Below are positions 46,701-55,569 of a DNA stretch of 64,000 bases, one piece after another (position 1 is the stretch's first letter; every line of letters starts with the position of its first letter). Location: assembly GCF_031845265.1 (NCBI RefSeq), contig NZ_JAVRBG010000010.1, positions 62,001 through 126,000 on the forward strand, given 5' to 3'. The position numbers and the translations under genes are program-made. This stretch comes from Mesonia ostreae. Lineage in GTDB: Bacteria > Bacteroidota > Bacteroidia > Flavobacteriales > Flavobacteriaceae. The notes beneath the pieces are model-generated. The model made no database searches. It was not told where the DNA came from and saw only the letters and a program-made list of their open reading frames with translations.

Positions 46701-49700
46701 TAAATAATCTCCTAATGATTCTAGTTTTTCAGAGTCCAATTCAGATACTGCCGATATCAAATAACCAAAATATTGTTCTTTTACCTGTTTCAGTTTATAC
46801 CAATAACTATTGTGGTGAGATATTTCTTTGTAGTAAAACCGAACTATTGGATATATTCTTTTAATCGGGTTATCAACCACTGGTGTTTCAAGAATCCCTT
46901 CCGCTAGAATTTGAGTTGTAATACATAACATTCGTTCAAAATCTACTAAAACTTCTTCATCAGTGCCTTTCGTAACAGTTGGAATTGCAGATGTAATGGA
47001 CACTCCTTTTCCACATAGGTTAAGTAACTTGTTAAGTTTGATTAATGGCAGGAAGGCGTCAAACGAATCACCATATCCCAACTGGTCTTTAGCCACATTA
47101 GATGGTTGTTCCACTTCCTTAATCCAACTATATGTTTCATTTATGTCACAGGTGACTTTATAAACTAAATCTGCAATGAATATTTTACCAATGGGTTTTG
47201 TCTTCTCTTTAGTGAAATGAGTTGTTAACAATGACAAATATTCATTCGCTCGACTTTTATCTTTTAAGTCAAGACATTGCTCGATAGCGTATCTTGTTAG
47301 TTGGAAAAGAGAATTCCTTCCCTTTGCAGACGTGGGATCAATTTTTTCTGTGACTTTATTAAAATCATCCCACTTATTTTGATCAACTAAACTATAACCG
47401 AGATTTGAAAGCAGCCTTAGCTGTAAATCAGATTCTTTTTCTTTAAACCTGTTTTCTCGAATACTGCCTAAGAATTGAATTTTATCAATTATTGATAAAA
47501 TATTATCAGTTTCTTCAAAAAGAGGAGATGTATAAACCCATTCTTCTAAAGAGTCTCTTATTTCTTCGTATCTCTGAGAATCATCAATGAGTACCCCTGA
47601 ATCTGTAATAATTTCTGGATAGGCCAAATTGTATAAGGTTTTTCCCTCAGATTTGTGTCCATATTCAATAAACAAGCGACATGCTTTGAATGCGTACGAT
47701 TCGTTACAATGTAAAATATTACCAGTTCTTAGATAATCTCTAGCTAAGTCAAATTTATTTAAGAATAAGAGTTCTTCTGTTAATGACGCAGGATCAATAT
47801 TGAATAACCTTCTATCAATTTCTGCCAATGAGAACAGATATCTTACCAGAGTATTGATATCCCTATTATGTCTAGCTATTTCAACACCAAATTTTGCATC
47901 TTGCTTAATCTCTTCTACTGGTCGGAAGTTAAGTAATTGTTCCGTAAAGCTATCTGGTGTAACAACTGAAACAAACCTATCATATTGCTGTGCTTGAAAT
48001 AGATGATGATTCTGTTTCCAAGATTTTTCAATCTCTGACTTTACGTAATAATCAGCCAGCTGATTATGATATTTGATATTACCTGTTGAGTCATACTCTC
48101 CTGTTAAATAATTTAAGGCGGTATGATGAAGAAGGAATTGCTTAAACGAATTATGAAAGAAAGACAAAGTTTTTTCAGTTTCATTAAACAGAAACCTAGC
48201 CTTTTCACGAAACGACTTTAGTACACTAAGTTGGAAATCCCATTCCTGAATGAACTGAAGATTAATCGAACCATTAATTCTGGTAATTAAACCTAAGAAT
48301 TGAATTTGGCTATCTTCTTTCTGAATAGGCTCCCATATTTTCTTGTAATAAGTATCAATACTACCATCAATAGCATCAAAAGATTCGATTGTATCGTCAA
48401 TCGAATCTGCCTTATTGATTTTTCCAACTAAATAAGACAGGTATAACGGGTGTCCTTGTGATTTTTCAAATACTTGTAACTTTTGAGAACCAGTAAGTTG
48501 AAATGAAAAATCGAGATTATCAATGTACTTGTATACTTCCTTCTTTTTAAGTGAATCAATTTGAATAGTTCTATTTCCATTTTGGAATTCTGTTTTAATT
48601 TCCTGTTGGATGTCTTCAAGTTCATAGGATTGGCTACCTAAAATAATGAAGATCCCATCAGGTAGAGTAGATGGTAAGGGAAGTTCTCTTAGGAAGCTAT
48701 TTGTTATTGATTTGTATTCCCTAGGAACATGATCTAGACCATCAATCAATATTATGGTCGGTTGGCCATTTGTAACAAAATCCTCTCCAATTGATCTCAA
48801 TTGCTCATTGAATACATCCTTTAAAAAAAGTAAGTCTTTATACGGAAGTATGTCTCTTTTATATATCCCAGCTTCCTTCAGTTGAAAAACCAAATCGAAA
48901 AAAAGATGTGTAGCATTTCCTCTTTCATAAAAGTTCAAGTGTGAGGAAGGATTAACGAAATCAAAGGCGTAGTACCTTATTACTCGTGTTTTTAGACCTT
49001 TCGACCATTGATTCAATAAAGTAGATTTGCCGGAACCTGGGCCTCCCAGTAAAAACAGGTATCCATTTTTATGATCTTCTAACTTTGAATTTAATAAGTC
49101 AATTGTTGATTGAATCGGTTGGTATCTTTGTCTATCAACTATTAACTCGTGGTTAAAAATTGTTTTAAATCTGTCAGACCAACCTAATTCTTTAATAATT
49201 TCTTGGCGAGTAAATTCAACGACTCTTTCTGGGCTGGCAACTTTTTCAACTATAAATCGGCTGATCTGTTGAAGGTCTTCGTCTTCTATGGAATATTTAA
49301 TATTTCCTACACTAAACTGTTTTTGTTTATAATCAGGTTGAAAATCAAAACAGACGATAAATTCCTCAAATTCGGAATCATTGAGATTTGAAGTCTTCTT
49401 GATTGCTTCAAGAACAGGCTTCCATTTATCGTCAATCGATTGATTTGATTTTATCTTTGTCCAGACTTCAGATACGAAATCCTTAAATGAACCGATTTTA
49501 GTACTGCCCTCCTTCAAGCTGTCATGAGAGGAAATAGGTTTGTTAGTGATTAAGTGAGGAAGTATTTTTTTGCTAGGATTAGCTGTTTTTAAACTCTTCC
49601 AACTAGAGGTGATAAGAGGTAACAACTCCGTAAAATTTGCAAATGATATATTCGCATCTGCGATAGTCCATTTTACTTGGTATGCATGAATTTCTGAATG

Positions 49701-49874
49701 GGTGGAATATTGTATGTCATCTAGTTTTTGAGCCTTGGGGTCTGCTATTCGTATCCATTCAAGCTTTTTATTTATTAGATTCAAATAGACAAACCAAGCG
49801 AATTCATCAAATTGAGGCAAATAGCCTCCTATTGCTGCTCTTTCTCCACTTGCTGATACTGGTTCTTTACTCAT
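43791..49874 (-). CDS. Giant nuclease-STAND/NACHT-type ATPase (Avs-like defence protein)
   Basis: The 2027-residue protein has an N-terminal Cap4/DUF4297-like PD-(D/E)xK nuclease with Asp52/Asp53 and Gln66-Val-Lys68 (QVKWT), then a P-loop ATPase with Walker A GGPGSGKST (277-285) and Walker B IILIDGLDH (Asp378, Asp381), and more than 1300 residues of helical repeats of TPR/ARM type. The end has a strand-rich segment with GGHFIIIIRDHRFDQFD. The architecture (nuclease effector, STAND switch, long sensor) matches antiviral STAND (Avs) proteins, in which a phage protein binds the repeats and activates the nuclease. No helper gene is adjacent. Which Avs subtype, if any, cannot be settled here. Confidence 0.82.
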   Translation of the reverse strand: MSKEPVSASGERAAIGGYLPQFDEFAWFVYLNLINKKLEWIRIADPKAQKLDDIQYSTHSEIHAYQVKWTIADANISFANFTELLPLITSSWKSLKTANPSKKILPHLITNKPISSHDSLKEGSTKIGSFKDFVSEVWTKIKSNQSIDDKWKPVLEAIKKTSNLNDSEFEEFIVCFDFQPDYKQKQFSVGNIKYSIEDEDLQQISRFIVEKVASPERVVEFTRQEIIKELGWSDRFKTIFNHELIVDRQRYQPIQSTIDLLNSKLEDHKNGYLFLLGGPGSGKSTLLNQWSKGLKTRVIRYYAFDFVNPSSHLNFYERGNATHLFFDLVFQLKEAGIYKRDILPYKDLLFLKDVFNEQLRSIGEDFVTNGQPTIILIDGLDHVPREYKSITNSFLRELPLPSTLPDGIFIILGSQSYELEDIQQEIKTEFQNGNRTIQIDSLKKKEVYKYIDNLDFSFQLTGSQKLQVFEKSQGHPLYLSYLVGKINKADSIDDTIESFDAIDGSIDTYYKKIWEPIQKEDSQIQFLGLITRINGSINLQFIQEWDFQLSVLKSFREKARFLFNETEKTLSFFHNSFKQFLLHHTALNYLTGEYDSTGNIKYHNQLADYYVKSEIEKSWKQNHHLFQAQQYDRFVSVVTPDSFTEQLLNFRPVEEIKQDAKFGVEIARHNRDINTLVRYLFSLAEIDRRLFNIDPASLTEELLFLNKFDLARDYLRTGNILHCNESYAFKACRLFIEYGHKSEGKTLYNLAYPEIITDSGVLIDDSQRYEEIRDSLEEWVYTSPLFEETDNILSIIDKIQFLGSIRENRFKEKESDLQLRLLSNLGYSLVDQNKWDDFNKVTEKIDPTSAKGRNSLFQLTRYAIEQCLDLKDKSRANEYLSLLTTHFTKEKTKPIGKIFIADLVYKVTCDINETYSWIKEVEQPSNVAKDQLGYGDSFDAFLPLIKLNKLLNLCGKGVSITSAIPTVTKGTDEEVLVDFERMLCITTQILAEGILETPVVDNPIKRIYPIVRFYYKEISHHNSYWYKLKQVKEQYFGYLISAVSELDSEKLESLGDYLFREFQNSPKYWSTSIQRKIIKSLLNNGFDVEKAVIQLRSLENSMLDDHDINGRINECRAHSKVFFILDELEETEKWLKQAIQESIGVGYKKDYQFSTWIEWLRKINHKDPSRASERTKWFLSHLNHIKETTEGRAYWKASEELLAVTFAHNLNDGLEQTIWQLENDLIDFKDTITLFIKHFVIRTKCEEEFKNIVQLYSTLYLLLAESADSSLLKSILEKGYEIFKEGFLIEHAQGIISAIEIKAYEETRHYLLSEIDDFYKSKGLKTKDYYSSFNIPVNNERNSSSSSSNTLTLKIDHEKVEEDEVLERVTNFDDFKKIIQEEDQANSFFKWSKVIEKITPLLSLSQIEEVAKLARIGRRESDFYAKLSEAAWELESTKLATSLANKSIELSSESGWVKYYDGGTRINAFNALKRINPTISSNKAFEVFAHDIVSSNYPSSYIEHLDDIIPLLKEDYVEEEVWPEIFGYLERLMTNSKPVENLPILPSLDRPIMETLVDYLVYLSDSPVSLVKEQSLMLLAKYINQDDDYAFNQLLNRSLDDYACVDVVMKLSAFDLPKVHSLKLKLNNLALSNDYQLRKNAINILSSIGEEIPTPKSIQLPKVYSLHIPKSEKPNFKKEIDPYFPEVDINDPRELIRPFEFLIKILSEESGIDEFNLIYRAYSIMKEIGREEEWTVEYEKKIKNHLGEIYLEYPYHNNIPRLIASRRAIMHVTNELIDSRRIDDGRIKNLFISRDYTVQFFDEIAKPEFIQTLKERDFGGVGNDWLDRIGESERLSESLLDYQDDFKMIGEYSQIRNLDWGAPTEEYMYQIGVDENLAKEDNYIFGSVFHQLSNKYHDLRCGGHFIIIIRDHRFDQFDLKSKWIAINPVLARYLGWEPEPTKLFAWKNSEGELMAKSIYWSNGNTSMVPRKDGEVGEGWFVIVSKDGLEQIKSVEKNLFLQKKITRSKYENSAITTNHIINTIKIKE

Positions 49875-50060
49875 ACCTATAATCTTTGTGCTAACTGTGC
49901 TGTTGGATTTTTTTATGTAAGGTTACGATATATAGCTATATAGCATTACTTTGATATATATTTCCTTTCAACAATAAACTTATTTTTGATAGTTCTTATC
50001 TAAAATAATAGACTCTAAAATTTTTACTTTGTCTTTAATCTCTTATATGCTTTCGGTCAA

Positions 50061-50135
50061 TCAACTATTCTCTACAGCCTTGATCTCGTCCTTCCTCAAC
50101 TCATACAGCTCATAAACCAACTGGTCGATTTCCTT
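50061..50135 (-). pseudogene. Remnant B: decayed 3' tail of a type IIG RM gene
   Basis: Read on the minus strand the stretch gives EIDQLVYELYELRKDEIKAVENS then TGA, while the intact RM gene at 55570 ends EIDQMVYELYGLTEEEIKVVEYS. The identical frame with an upstream in-frame TAA leaves no start, so this is a tail only. It lies in the 330-bp gap between the giant ATPase and the PD-(D/E)xK gene; nothing else in that gap is recognisable. Confidence 0.8.
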
Positions 50136-50204
50136 TTATGTTTAGGTTATTTGAGTTGAGTGTATTCATTAACTCTAGGTTCATTCAAAATTTACCCCTG
50201 CCTT

Positions 50205-51203
50205 CTATATTCTCTCTTCATAAAGACTTTTAATTTTTAAATCTTCACTCCAGATAGCGTGTATTTTTAAGTGGTAAATGATGTCCTTGCCTCTATTTTC
50301 TTTTAGTAGTTTGTAAACCATATTGTAGGTTACAGCATAATCATTGTTTAATGGATTAACGTTAAAAGTGTCCCATTGAATTTCGACCTTAGTTGCTGGA
50401 TGACGTTTCACGTAAGCTTTTGTATCTTTTTTAATATCGGCAAAACTCATATTAGATTTGCTATACCACTTAACTACATTAGGCTCTATATAGTTTTCTA
50501 AAGCATTAATATTTCCAGATTCAATTGTGTTGTAATACTCAGTTGTTTTTTGTTTTAAGGTATCCTCTGTAGAAGTTATGAAAGTATTAAAAAATAAGAA
50601 TACCATCAATAACAAACCAATACCAGATGCAAGTAGCACTTTCTTATTTTTAAAATTAAACAACGAACCTTTGTTAAAACCCGTTACCTTTTCTTTAATC
50701 TGGTCGTCTTCTAAAGAAGTTTTAGATTCTTCCTTGTGTTGCTTTTTCGGAAGATTTAATAGATTACTTTTAACAAGCCCCTTATCGATTTTAAAACGTC
50801 TTAAGAATGAAACATATAGCTCTAAATAGCTTAAATCATCTAATGGTATTAGGCTTAGAGATTCAGGATTATTAGGAATGCCACCATAACCAATCACAAT
50901 ATAAATAGGTATTTTCTCTTTCTTTTGAAAAGTTTTAAAACGTTCTATTTGATTGTAGCTTATTGCTTCAATCATTTCTTTAGAATTAAAGCCTGAACGA
51001 AATTTCGCTTCCACATAAAATTCTTGTTGCGTTGTTTTACATCGGAATTTAAAATCTGGTTTTAACGTGTTTTCTGCATATCTCGATTCATTCTGATTGA
51101 AGCTATTGGTTCTATGTATTAAGTCATATTCACTAGCTTTAAATAATTTATCGACTACAAAATTTTCAAATAATTCTCCTTTTTCAAATGAAGAGTACTG
51201 CAT
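50205..51203 (-). CDS. PD-(D/E)xK nuclease domain fused to a transmembrane helix and NTF2-like domain
   Basis: The 332-residue protein starts with a restriction-endonuclease-like fold: Asp50, Glu65 and Lys67 in KPDFKF...YVEAKFR give the D-x14-E-x-K core, with ISYNQIERF (Gln85) after it. A lysine-rich linker leads to one hydrophobic helix (residues 189-209), then a C-terminal domain of about 115 residues of NTF2-like or SnoaL-like type (TEYYNTIESGNINALENYIEPNVVKWYS). This would put a nuclease in the cytoplasm and a small ligand-binding fold across the inner membrane. It sits between two RM remnants. A defence role is inferred from context. Confidence 0.72.
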   Translation of the reverse strand: MQYSSFEKGELFENFVVDKLFKASEYDLIHRTNSFNQNESRYAENTLKPDFKFRCKTTQQEFYVEAKFRSGFNSKEMIEAISYNQIERFKTFQKKEKIPIYIVIGYGGIPNNPESLSLIPLDDLSYLELYVSFLRRFKIDKGLVKSNLLNLPKKQHKEESKTSLEDDQIKEKVTGFNKGSLFNFKNKKVLLASGIGLLLMVFLFFNTFITSTEDTLKQKTTEYYNTIESGNINALENYIEPNVVKWYSKSNMSFADIKKDTKAYVKRHPATKVEIQWDTFNVNPLNNDYAVTYNMVYKLLKENRGKDIIYHLKIHAIWSEDLKIKSLYEERI

Positions 51204-51242
51204 TTCTTTAATAAATTAACTGTTAATGTGTAAAATAAGAAC

Positions 51243-51345
51243 TTAAGAAGCTTCCACTATAGCGATATCCTCTTCCGTTAACCCATAAAGCTCATAAACC
51301 GTTTAATCAATTTCCTATTTTCTTTGGCTTATTTGCGCTTTAAAG
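51243..51345 (-). pseudogene. Remnant A: decayed 3' tail of a type IIG RM gene
   Basis: In one minus-strand frame it reads QISQRK-stop-EID-stop-TVYELYGLTEEDIAIVEAS-stop, aligned with QISQTEAEIDQMVYELYGLTEEEIKVVEYS of the intact gene. Two in-frame stops (TAG at 51315-51317 and TAA at 51303-51305) show decay. It occupies the gap between the PD-(D/E)xK gene and the DUF262-HNH gene. Confidence 0.85.
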
Positions 51346-51399
51346 TTTTGAGTTATTTCTTTAGAGGAAAAAAAGTTGTTCAGGTATCCCTGTTAGGGT

Positions 51400-52797
51400 T
51401 TAACTCATTTTAGCTCCTTTAGATTGGTTATGATGTGAACATAATAATTCTCCATTATCTAAAGTTGTTTTACCACCTTTAGAATGAGGAATAACGTGAT
51501 CTGCTTGATATTTTGACCAGCTAACTCTTGCTTCTTTTTCTGGTTTTCCTTCTCGTAAACATTGCTGACACAAGCCTTTATCGCTACGATAAATTATAAT
51601 CCTTTGTAACTCAGAAAACGCTCTTTTTTCATCCTTTTCTTTCAACTGAAAGTTATTATCTCTCAAATATTCAAAAAAGAGTTGACGTATTATTCTGTCC
51701 CTAACCTCTAAATCATGCTCTCCTTGTTGTCTTCGATTGCTAAAGGTTAACATATCAGTATCTTCTGAATCTTCATATGTTTTCCATCGTTTATGAAAGA
51801 CATATATAAAATTTTTAATGTTTATTTCTGTAGAATCATCTAGTACATAATGCATTCTTAAGTGGCGAATTAGCATATACACTGAAATGATAAAATATTC
51901 TACCGACAACTCTTTAATTCCGTTTGATTCATCCAGCATAGGGTCTCCTTTGAAAATACCGTAAAATATTTTAAGATTTTTTCTAACTTCTATTGCCTCT
52001 AAATTATTTTCATAGGTATAGTTTCCAATACCATCAGCTATTTTTTCACTTTCAATAAACTCGGTTATTTTTTTATCGCTCAATTCGGCATATCCTCTGT
52101 TTTTTTCAATGAGTAAAAACCTAGCCATAAACTGTAAGTGCTTCATTCTATGATTATCTACATTCAATAAATTAAAGAACGGCATTTTATCAGGATTGCT
52201 GTCAATCGGCTCATAATTATCATAATCAAAAGTTAGGTCATCGGCATATTTTACTATAAAATTTCTACTCAAACTGGAAAGTTGAGCGTGAGCAACTTCC
52301 ATATAATTTAAAGTTTCTCCTTGCTGCAAACGCCAAAATATTTCAGTAGCAATAATCTGATGTTCAACATTTTGTGGTTCATCAATATCCTTTATTACAT
52401 CAGCTTGATATTTTAATGATTTATCGATAAACTTCCTAACATCGGTGCTTAGATCATCATAAAATTTATTTGCTAAATCATCGCTTAAATCTGATAAACT
52501 TTTAGGTAACTTATATTTATTATCAAAAAAATCTTGTACTGACGTAATACGTTGTTGACCATCGACAATTTCATATACTGTATTATTTTCATCTAATCTT
52601 ACTTCACGAATTACCAGTTTAGGTATATAATATCGACGAAATAAGCTATCCATTAAAGCTTGCTTTTTTTTGCGATTCCAAACAACTTTACGTTGATAAG
52701 GTGGGCGCGTGACGTAATCTTCCTTATAATCAAAAAAATCTTTGATACTAATATCTTTCGACGTGATTATGTATTCTGATTTTGGATTAAATGCCAT
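51400..52797 (-). CDS. DUF262-HNH protein (GmrSD-like single-chain restriction endonuclease)
   Basis: The 465-residue protein has an N-terminal DUF262 domain with PPYQRKVVW and the ParB-like NTPase signature VDGQQRI (DGQQR at 79-83), an all-helical middle, and a C-terminal HNH nuclease: Cys410-Cys413, Asp433-His434, Asn448, Cys453 and His456. GmrSD-like type IV enzymes with this pairing cut modified (glucosylated) phage DNA in an NTP-dependent way. The match is to the architecture; substrate is unknown. The gene follows the STAND gene after a 135-bp gap with no identifiable feature. Confidence 0.88.
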   Translation of the reverse strand: MAFNPKSEYIITSKDISIKDFFDYKEDYVTRPPYQRKVVWNRKKKQALMDSLFRRYYIPKLVIREVRLDENNTVYEIVDGQQRITSVQDFFDNKYKLPKSLSDLSDDLANKFYDDLSTDVRKFIDKSLKYQADVIKDIDEPQNVEHQIIATEIFWRLQQGETLNYMEVAHAQLSSLSRNFIVKYADDLTFDYDNYEPIDSNPDKMPFFNLLNVDNHRMKHLQFMARFLLIEKNRGYAELSDKKITEFIESEKIADGIGNYTYENNLEAIEVRKNLKIFYGIFKGDPMLDESNGIKELSVEYFIISVYMLIRHLRMHYVLDDSTEINIKNFIYVFHKRWKTYEDSEDTDMLTFSNRRQQGEHDLEVRDRIIRQLFFEYLRDNNFQLKEKDEKRAFSELQRIIIYRSDKGLCQQCLREGKPEKEARVSWSKYQADHVIPHSKGGKTTLDNGELLCSHHNQSKGAKMS

Positions 52798-52932
52798 AAT
52801 TTACTATTTCCTAACATTAATTGTTGATTTCAATATTAATACACTCTGTATTAAATTCTTCTAAAGACCTTTTTTAATATTCGCTTTTTTAATAATTTGT
52901 AAAAACAATTTATTATATTCAATTAAAGCTAA

Positions 52933-55533
52933 CTATTCAATAAATTTTAAATCAAGCTTTGCCATTATCTTTTCGGCCTCGTGATGATCAGGTATATCCC
53001 TTAATATATCTCTTGCTATTGAAGCTGCATATTCTTTTTGATTATTATGTAGATATATCCAACCTAAATTACTTTTATCATCATAATTAATTGCCTCAAA
53101 ATTTGAGGTCTTAGTTGCCAGTTCTATAATAGCATCCGATAGGGTTTTTCGATGTTCATTAATTCGAAGAACTTTTAATCTAAGAAGATGAGAATATCTT
53201 TTAAGTAAATTACTTAACTCAATAATTGATGATTGTTGTACATTACAAAGATTTATCATCGAATTGATTTCTGCTACAAAGTCCTCTTTATGCTTATATA
53301 ACTTGATTAATCTTTTCCAAGCAATTATCGACTGACTATCTTCTACTGCTACAATATATTTGTTACAAGCTTCAATGGCTTCATCTATAAAATCGAACTC
53401 CTCTAGCAGCGTCGAATATAAAAGATAGGTTTTTGGCCTTTTAAGAGAGATATATTCCATAATCGGAATAAATTTATCAATTTGTTCTGTTTCTGATGAG
53501 ACTTCCTTAGCAACTTCTTGGAAAAACTTTGAAATTCTATCATTAATACCATTTTTCAATTCTGTGTTTCTTCCGACACCCAATTTCATTAGAATTCCAG
53601 CGTCTTTTTTTATAGCGAACTGATGAATGTCTGTTTTTAATTTCTTTTCGGCGAATAGTTGTGCGCTAATTGGTAAACTTAGAATTATATCTTTCTTCTG
53701 AGTTGTCATCTTGTCTATGAGTGAGAATTTATATAGTTCATCAATTGCAAGCTCAACATCAATTTTTTCATCAATTGTTGATTTTAAAACGGCTTCGATT
53801 GCAATTCTAGGGATTGAACTTCGCCAAGAGCCTAATGTTAAAAACACCCTTTTGGCAGCAGCAGATAGTTGCTTGTATGTTCTTTCAAAAAGTGCTTGAA
53901 GCAAATTTTCTTGATCGGCCATAATTCGTTTGATATCTCCAAGTTTTCCTTCATTCGCAACTTGTCCCAGTAAAATTTTCGCAACGTAGGGATGACCAGA
54001 AGACTCTTCAAAAAGTTGATCTATGTATCTTGAAGTAATAAGCTCATTAATATGAAGCTCCTCGCTAACATTTGTGATTAACTCTTTAAACTCACAGTAT
54101 TCCATACCTCCAACACTTATCGGATAATCAGCTTTAAATTCATTCATTCTAGAGGTAATTAGAACCTTATTCGGTAATCGAATATGAGTATCTAGCCAAT
54201 TAAACATTGTTAATTGATCTACTACAGTTTCAAAATTGTCAAATACAAACAGAGAGCTTGCCGATTTGTCCTGTAAACTTTGCTTAAATAAATCAAATCT
54301 TTCGTCTTGTTTAAGTTTGGGGTCTTGAGGGCCAATTAATTTGTTAAATACATTGACTACATCTGTAATGTCCAAAATATCTGGTTGCACTCGTTTAGCT
54401 CCTAAAGACATTAAATCTATATCTCTTGAGCTAAACCAAAATATATTTTCAAATCTATTTTTTGAACAAAAGTCTCTTAACACTTTGATCGCTAATGTTG
54501 TTTTTCCAATACCTCCACGTCCAATAAGTGTAATGATTGGATGTCTTTCATTTTTTAAAACATCTTGTAGTTCATTTTCTAGTGATGAACGCATAATGTA
54601 AACAGCCTGATTTTCTGGTATATTGGTGAAGCAATTTTCGACTATTCTCAATTCCTCGGAACCTGTAGTTTCGCTTTTAGGTAAAGAACCTGGAGGTGTC
54701 AAATACTTCTTACCATCCTGAACGATTTTTGTTCCCGTAGAATAGGATAATGTTTCAAATGAATCTCGTCTAAAAGATCCATTTGGAAAGAAGAATTCAT
54801 TTAGTTCATTATCCGTAAAAATAAGCTCAATTTTTATGGGTTCATTTATAAAAGTATAAATTCCGGTTTCTAAGCTACTTTTGCTACCAGCAGTACTTGT
54901 CAAATATGCAAAATTATCAATATGTTCGGATATCCCTGACACTTTATATTTTCCAGAAAGATTTTGACTTAAAAATGCCCATTGCAGTTTAAAGGGTGAA
55001 AATTGTTCGCAAATAATTTTAATAGAAGTTGCTAAGCTTTTATTCAATTCTTCAGCTAACTCAATTGTAATAGCTCCGTGACCTCTTGTCTTGTTTCTTA
55101 GGTAAGCAAAATATCCAAACCATGTTTTTAACTGTATTTTATTCACCCTAACTTCAGGACTTTGATCGATAGTCTTCAAGCATTTCAATAGAGCTGTTAC
55201 GGCAATATTTTGCCAATCATTTTTTGAGGTTTTGTCATTCAGTTCTTTAGAATAAATATTGTATTCAATTTTCATTTCTTGAGACGAGGGACCAGTTAAA
55301 AGCTCATCAAGGCTACTACTCCATTCACCTATACCGTTTGCACGAACCAATTTATAGAACTGAGTATATTTATAATTTTTTTGAGATTCTCCAAGACCAG
55401 AAAGCATAAATAAACAAGTAGTCTTCGTGACTACTTCTCCTAAATACATTAAACTATTAAAGTAAGATAATTGTGAATCTTTTTTTTCTAATTCTATTCT
55501 ATCCCAGATTTTTTGAAGTATTTGATTTTTCAA
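52933..55533 (-). CDS. NB-ARC/STAND-type ATPase with N-terminal HEPN-like domain
   Basis: The 866-residue protein starts at TTG 55533 because no ATG precedes the helical N-terminus. Residues 140-153 contain LRNKTRGHG, the RN...GHG arrangement of HEPN/Abi-type RNase-like domains. A beta-rich middle follows, then an NB-ARC ATPase with P-loop GRGGIGKTT (338-346), Walker B LFVFDN (Asp432) and the VLITSR sensor (Arg462). TPR-like helices fill the end. By analogy with STAND defence proteins, the N-terminus would be the effector and the repeats the sensor. It starts 36 bp after the RM stop, so the two may form an operon. Confidence 0.75.
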   Translation of the reverse strand: MKNQILQKIWDRIELEKKDSQLSYFNSLMYLGEVVTKTTCLFMLSGLGESQKNYKYTQFYKLVRANGIGEWSSSLDELLTGPSSQEMKIEYNIYSKELNDKTSKNDWQNIAVTALLKCLKTIDQSPEVRVNKIQLKTWFGYFAYLRNKTRGHGAITIELAEELNKSLATSIKIICEQFSPFKLQWAFLSQNLSGKYKVSGISEHIDNFAYLTSTAGSKSSLETGIYTFINEPIKIELIFTDNELNEFFFPNGSFRRDSFETLSYSTGTKIVQDGKKYLTPPGSLPKSETTGSEELRIVENCFTNIPENQAVYIMRSSLENELQDVLKNERHPIITLIGRGGIGKTTLAIKVLRDFCSKNRFENIFWFSSRDIDLMSLGAKRVQPDILDITDVVNVFNKLIGPQDPKLKQDERFDLFKQSLQDKSASSLFVFDNFETVVDQLTMFNWLDTHIRLPNKVLITSRMNEFKADYPISVGGMEYCEFKELITNVSEELHINELITSRYIDQLFEESSGHPYVAKILLGQVANEGKLGDIKRIMADQENLLQALFERTYKQLSAAAKRVFLTLGSWRSSIPRIAIEAVLKSTIDEKIDVELAIDELYKFSLIDKMTTQKKDIILSLPISAQLFAEKKLKTDIHQFAIKKDAGILMKLGVGRNTELKNGINDRISKFFQEVAKEVSSETEQIDKFIPIMEYISLKRPKTYLLYSTLLEEFDFIDEAIEACNKYIVAVEDSQSIIAWKRLIKLYKHKEDFVAEINSMINLCNVQQSSIIELSNLLKRYSHLLRLKVLRINEHRKTLSDAIIELATKTSNFEAINYDDKSNLGWIYLHNNQKEYAASIARDILRDIPDHHEAEKIMAKLDLKFIE

Positions 55534-55569
55534 GATATTGCTATTTATTTTATTACTAATATTAATGCT

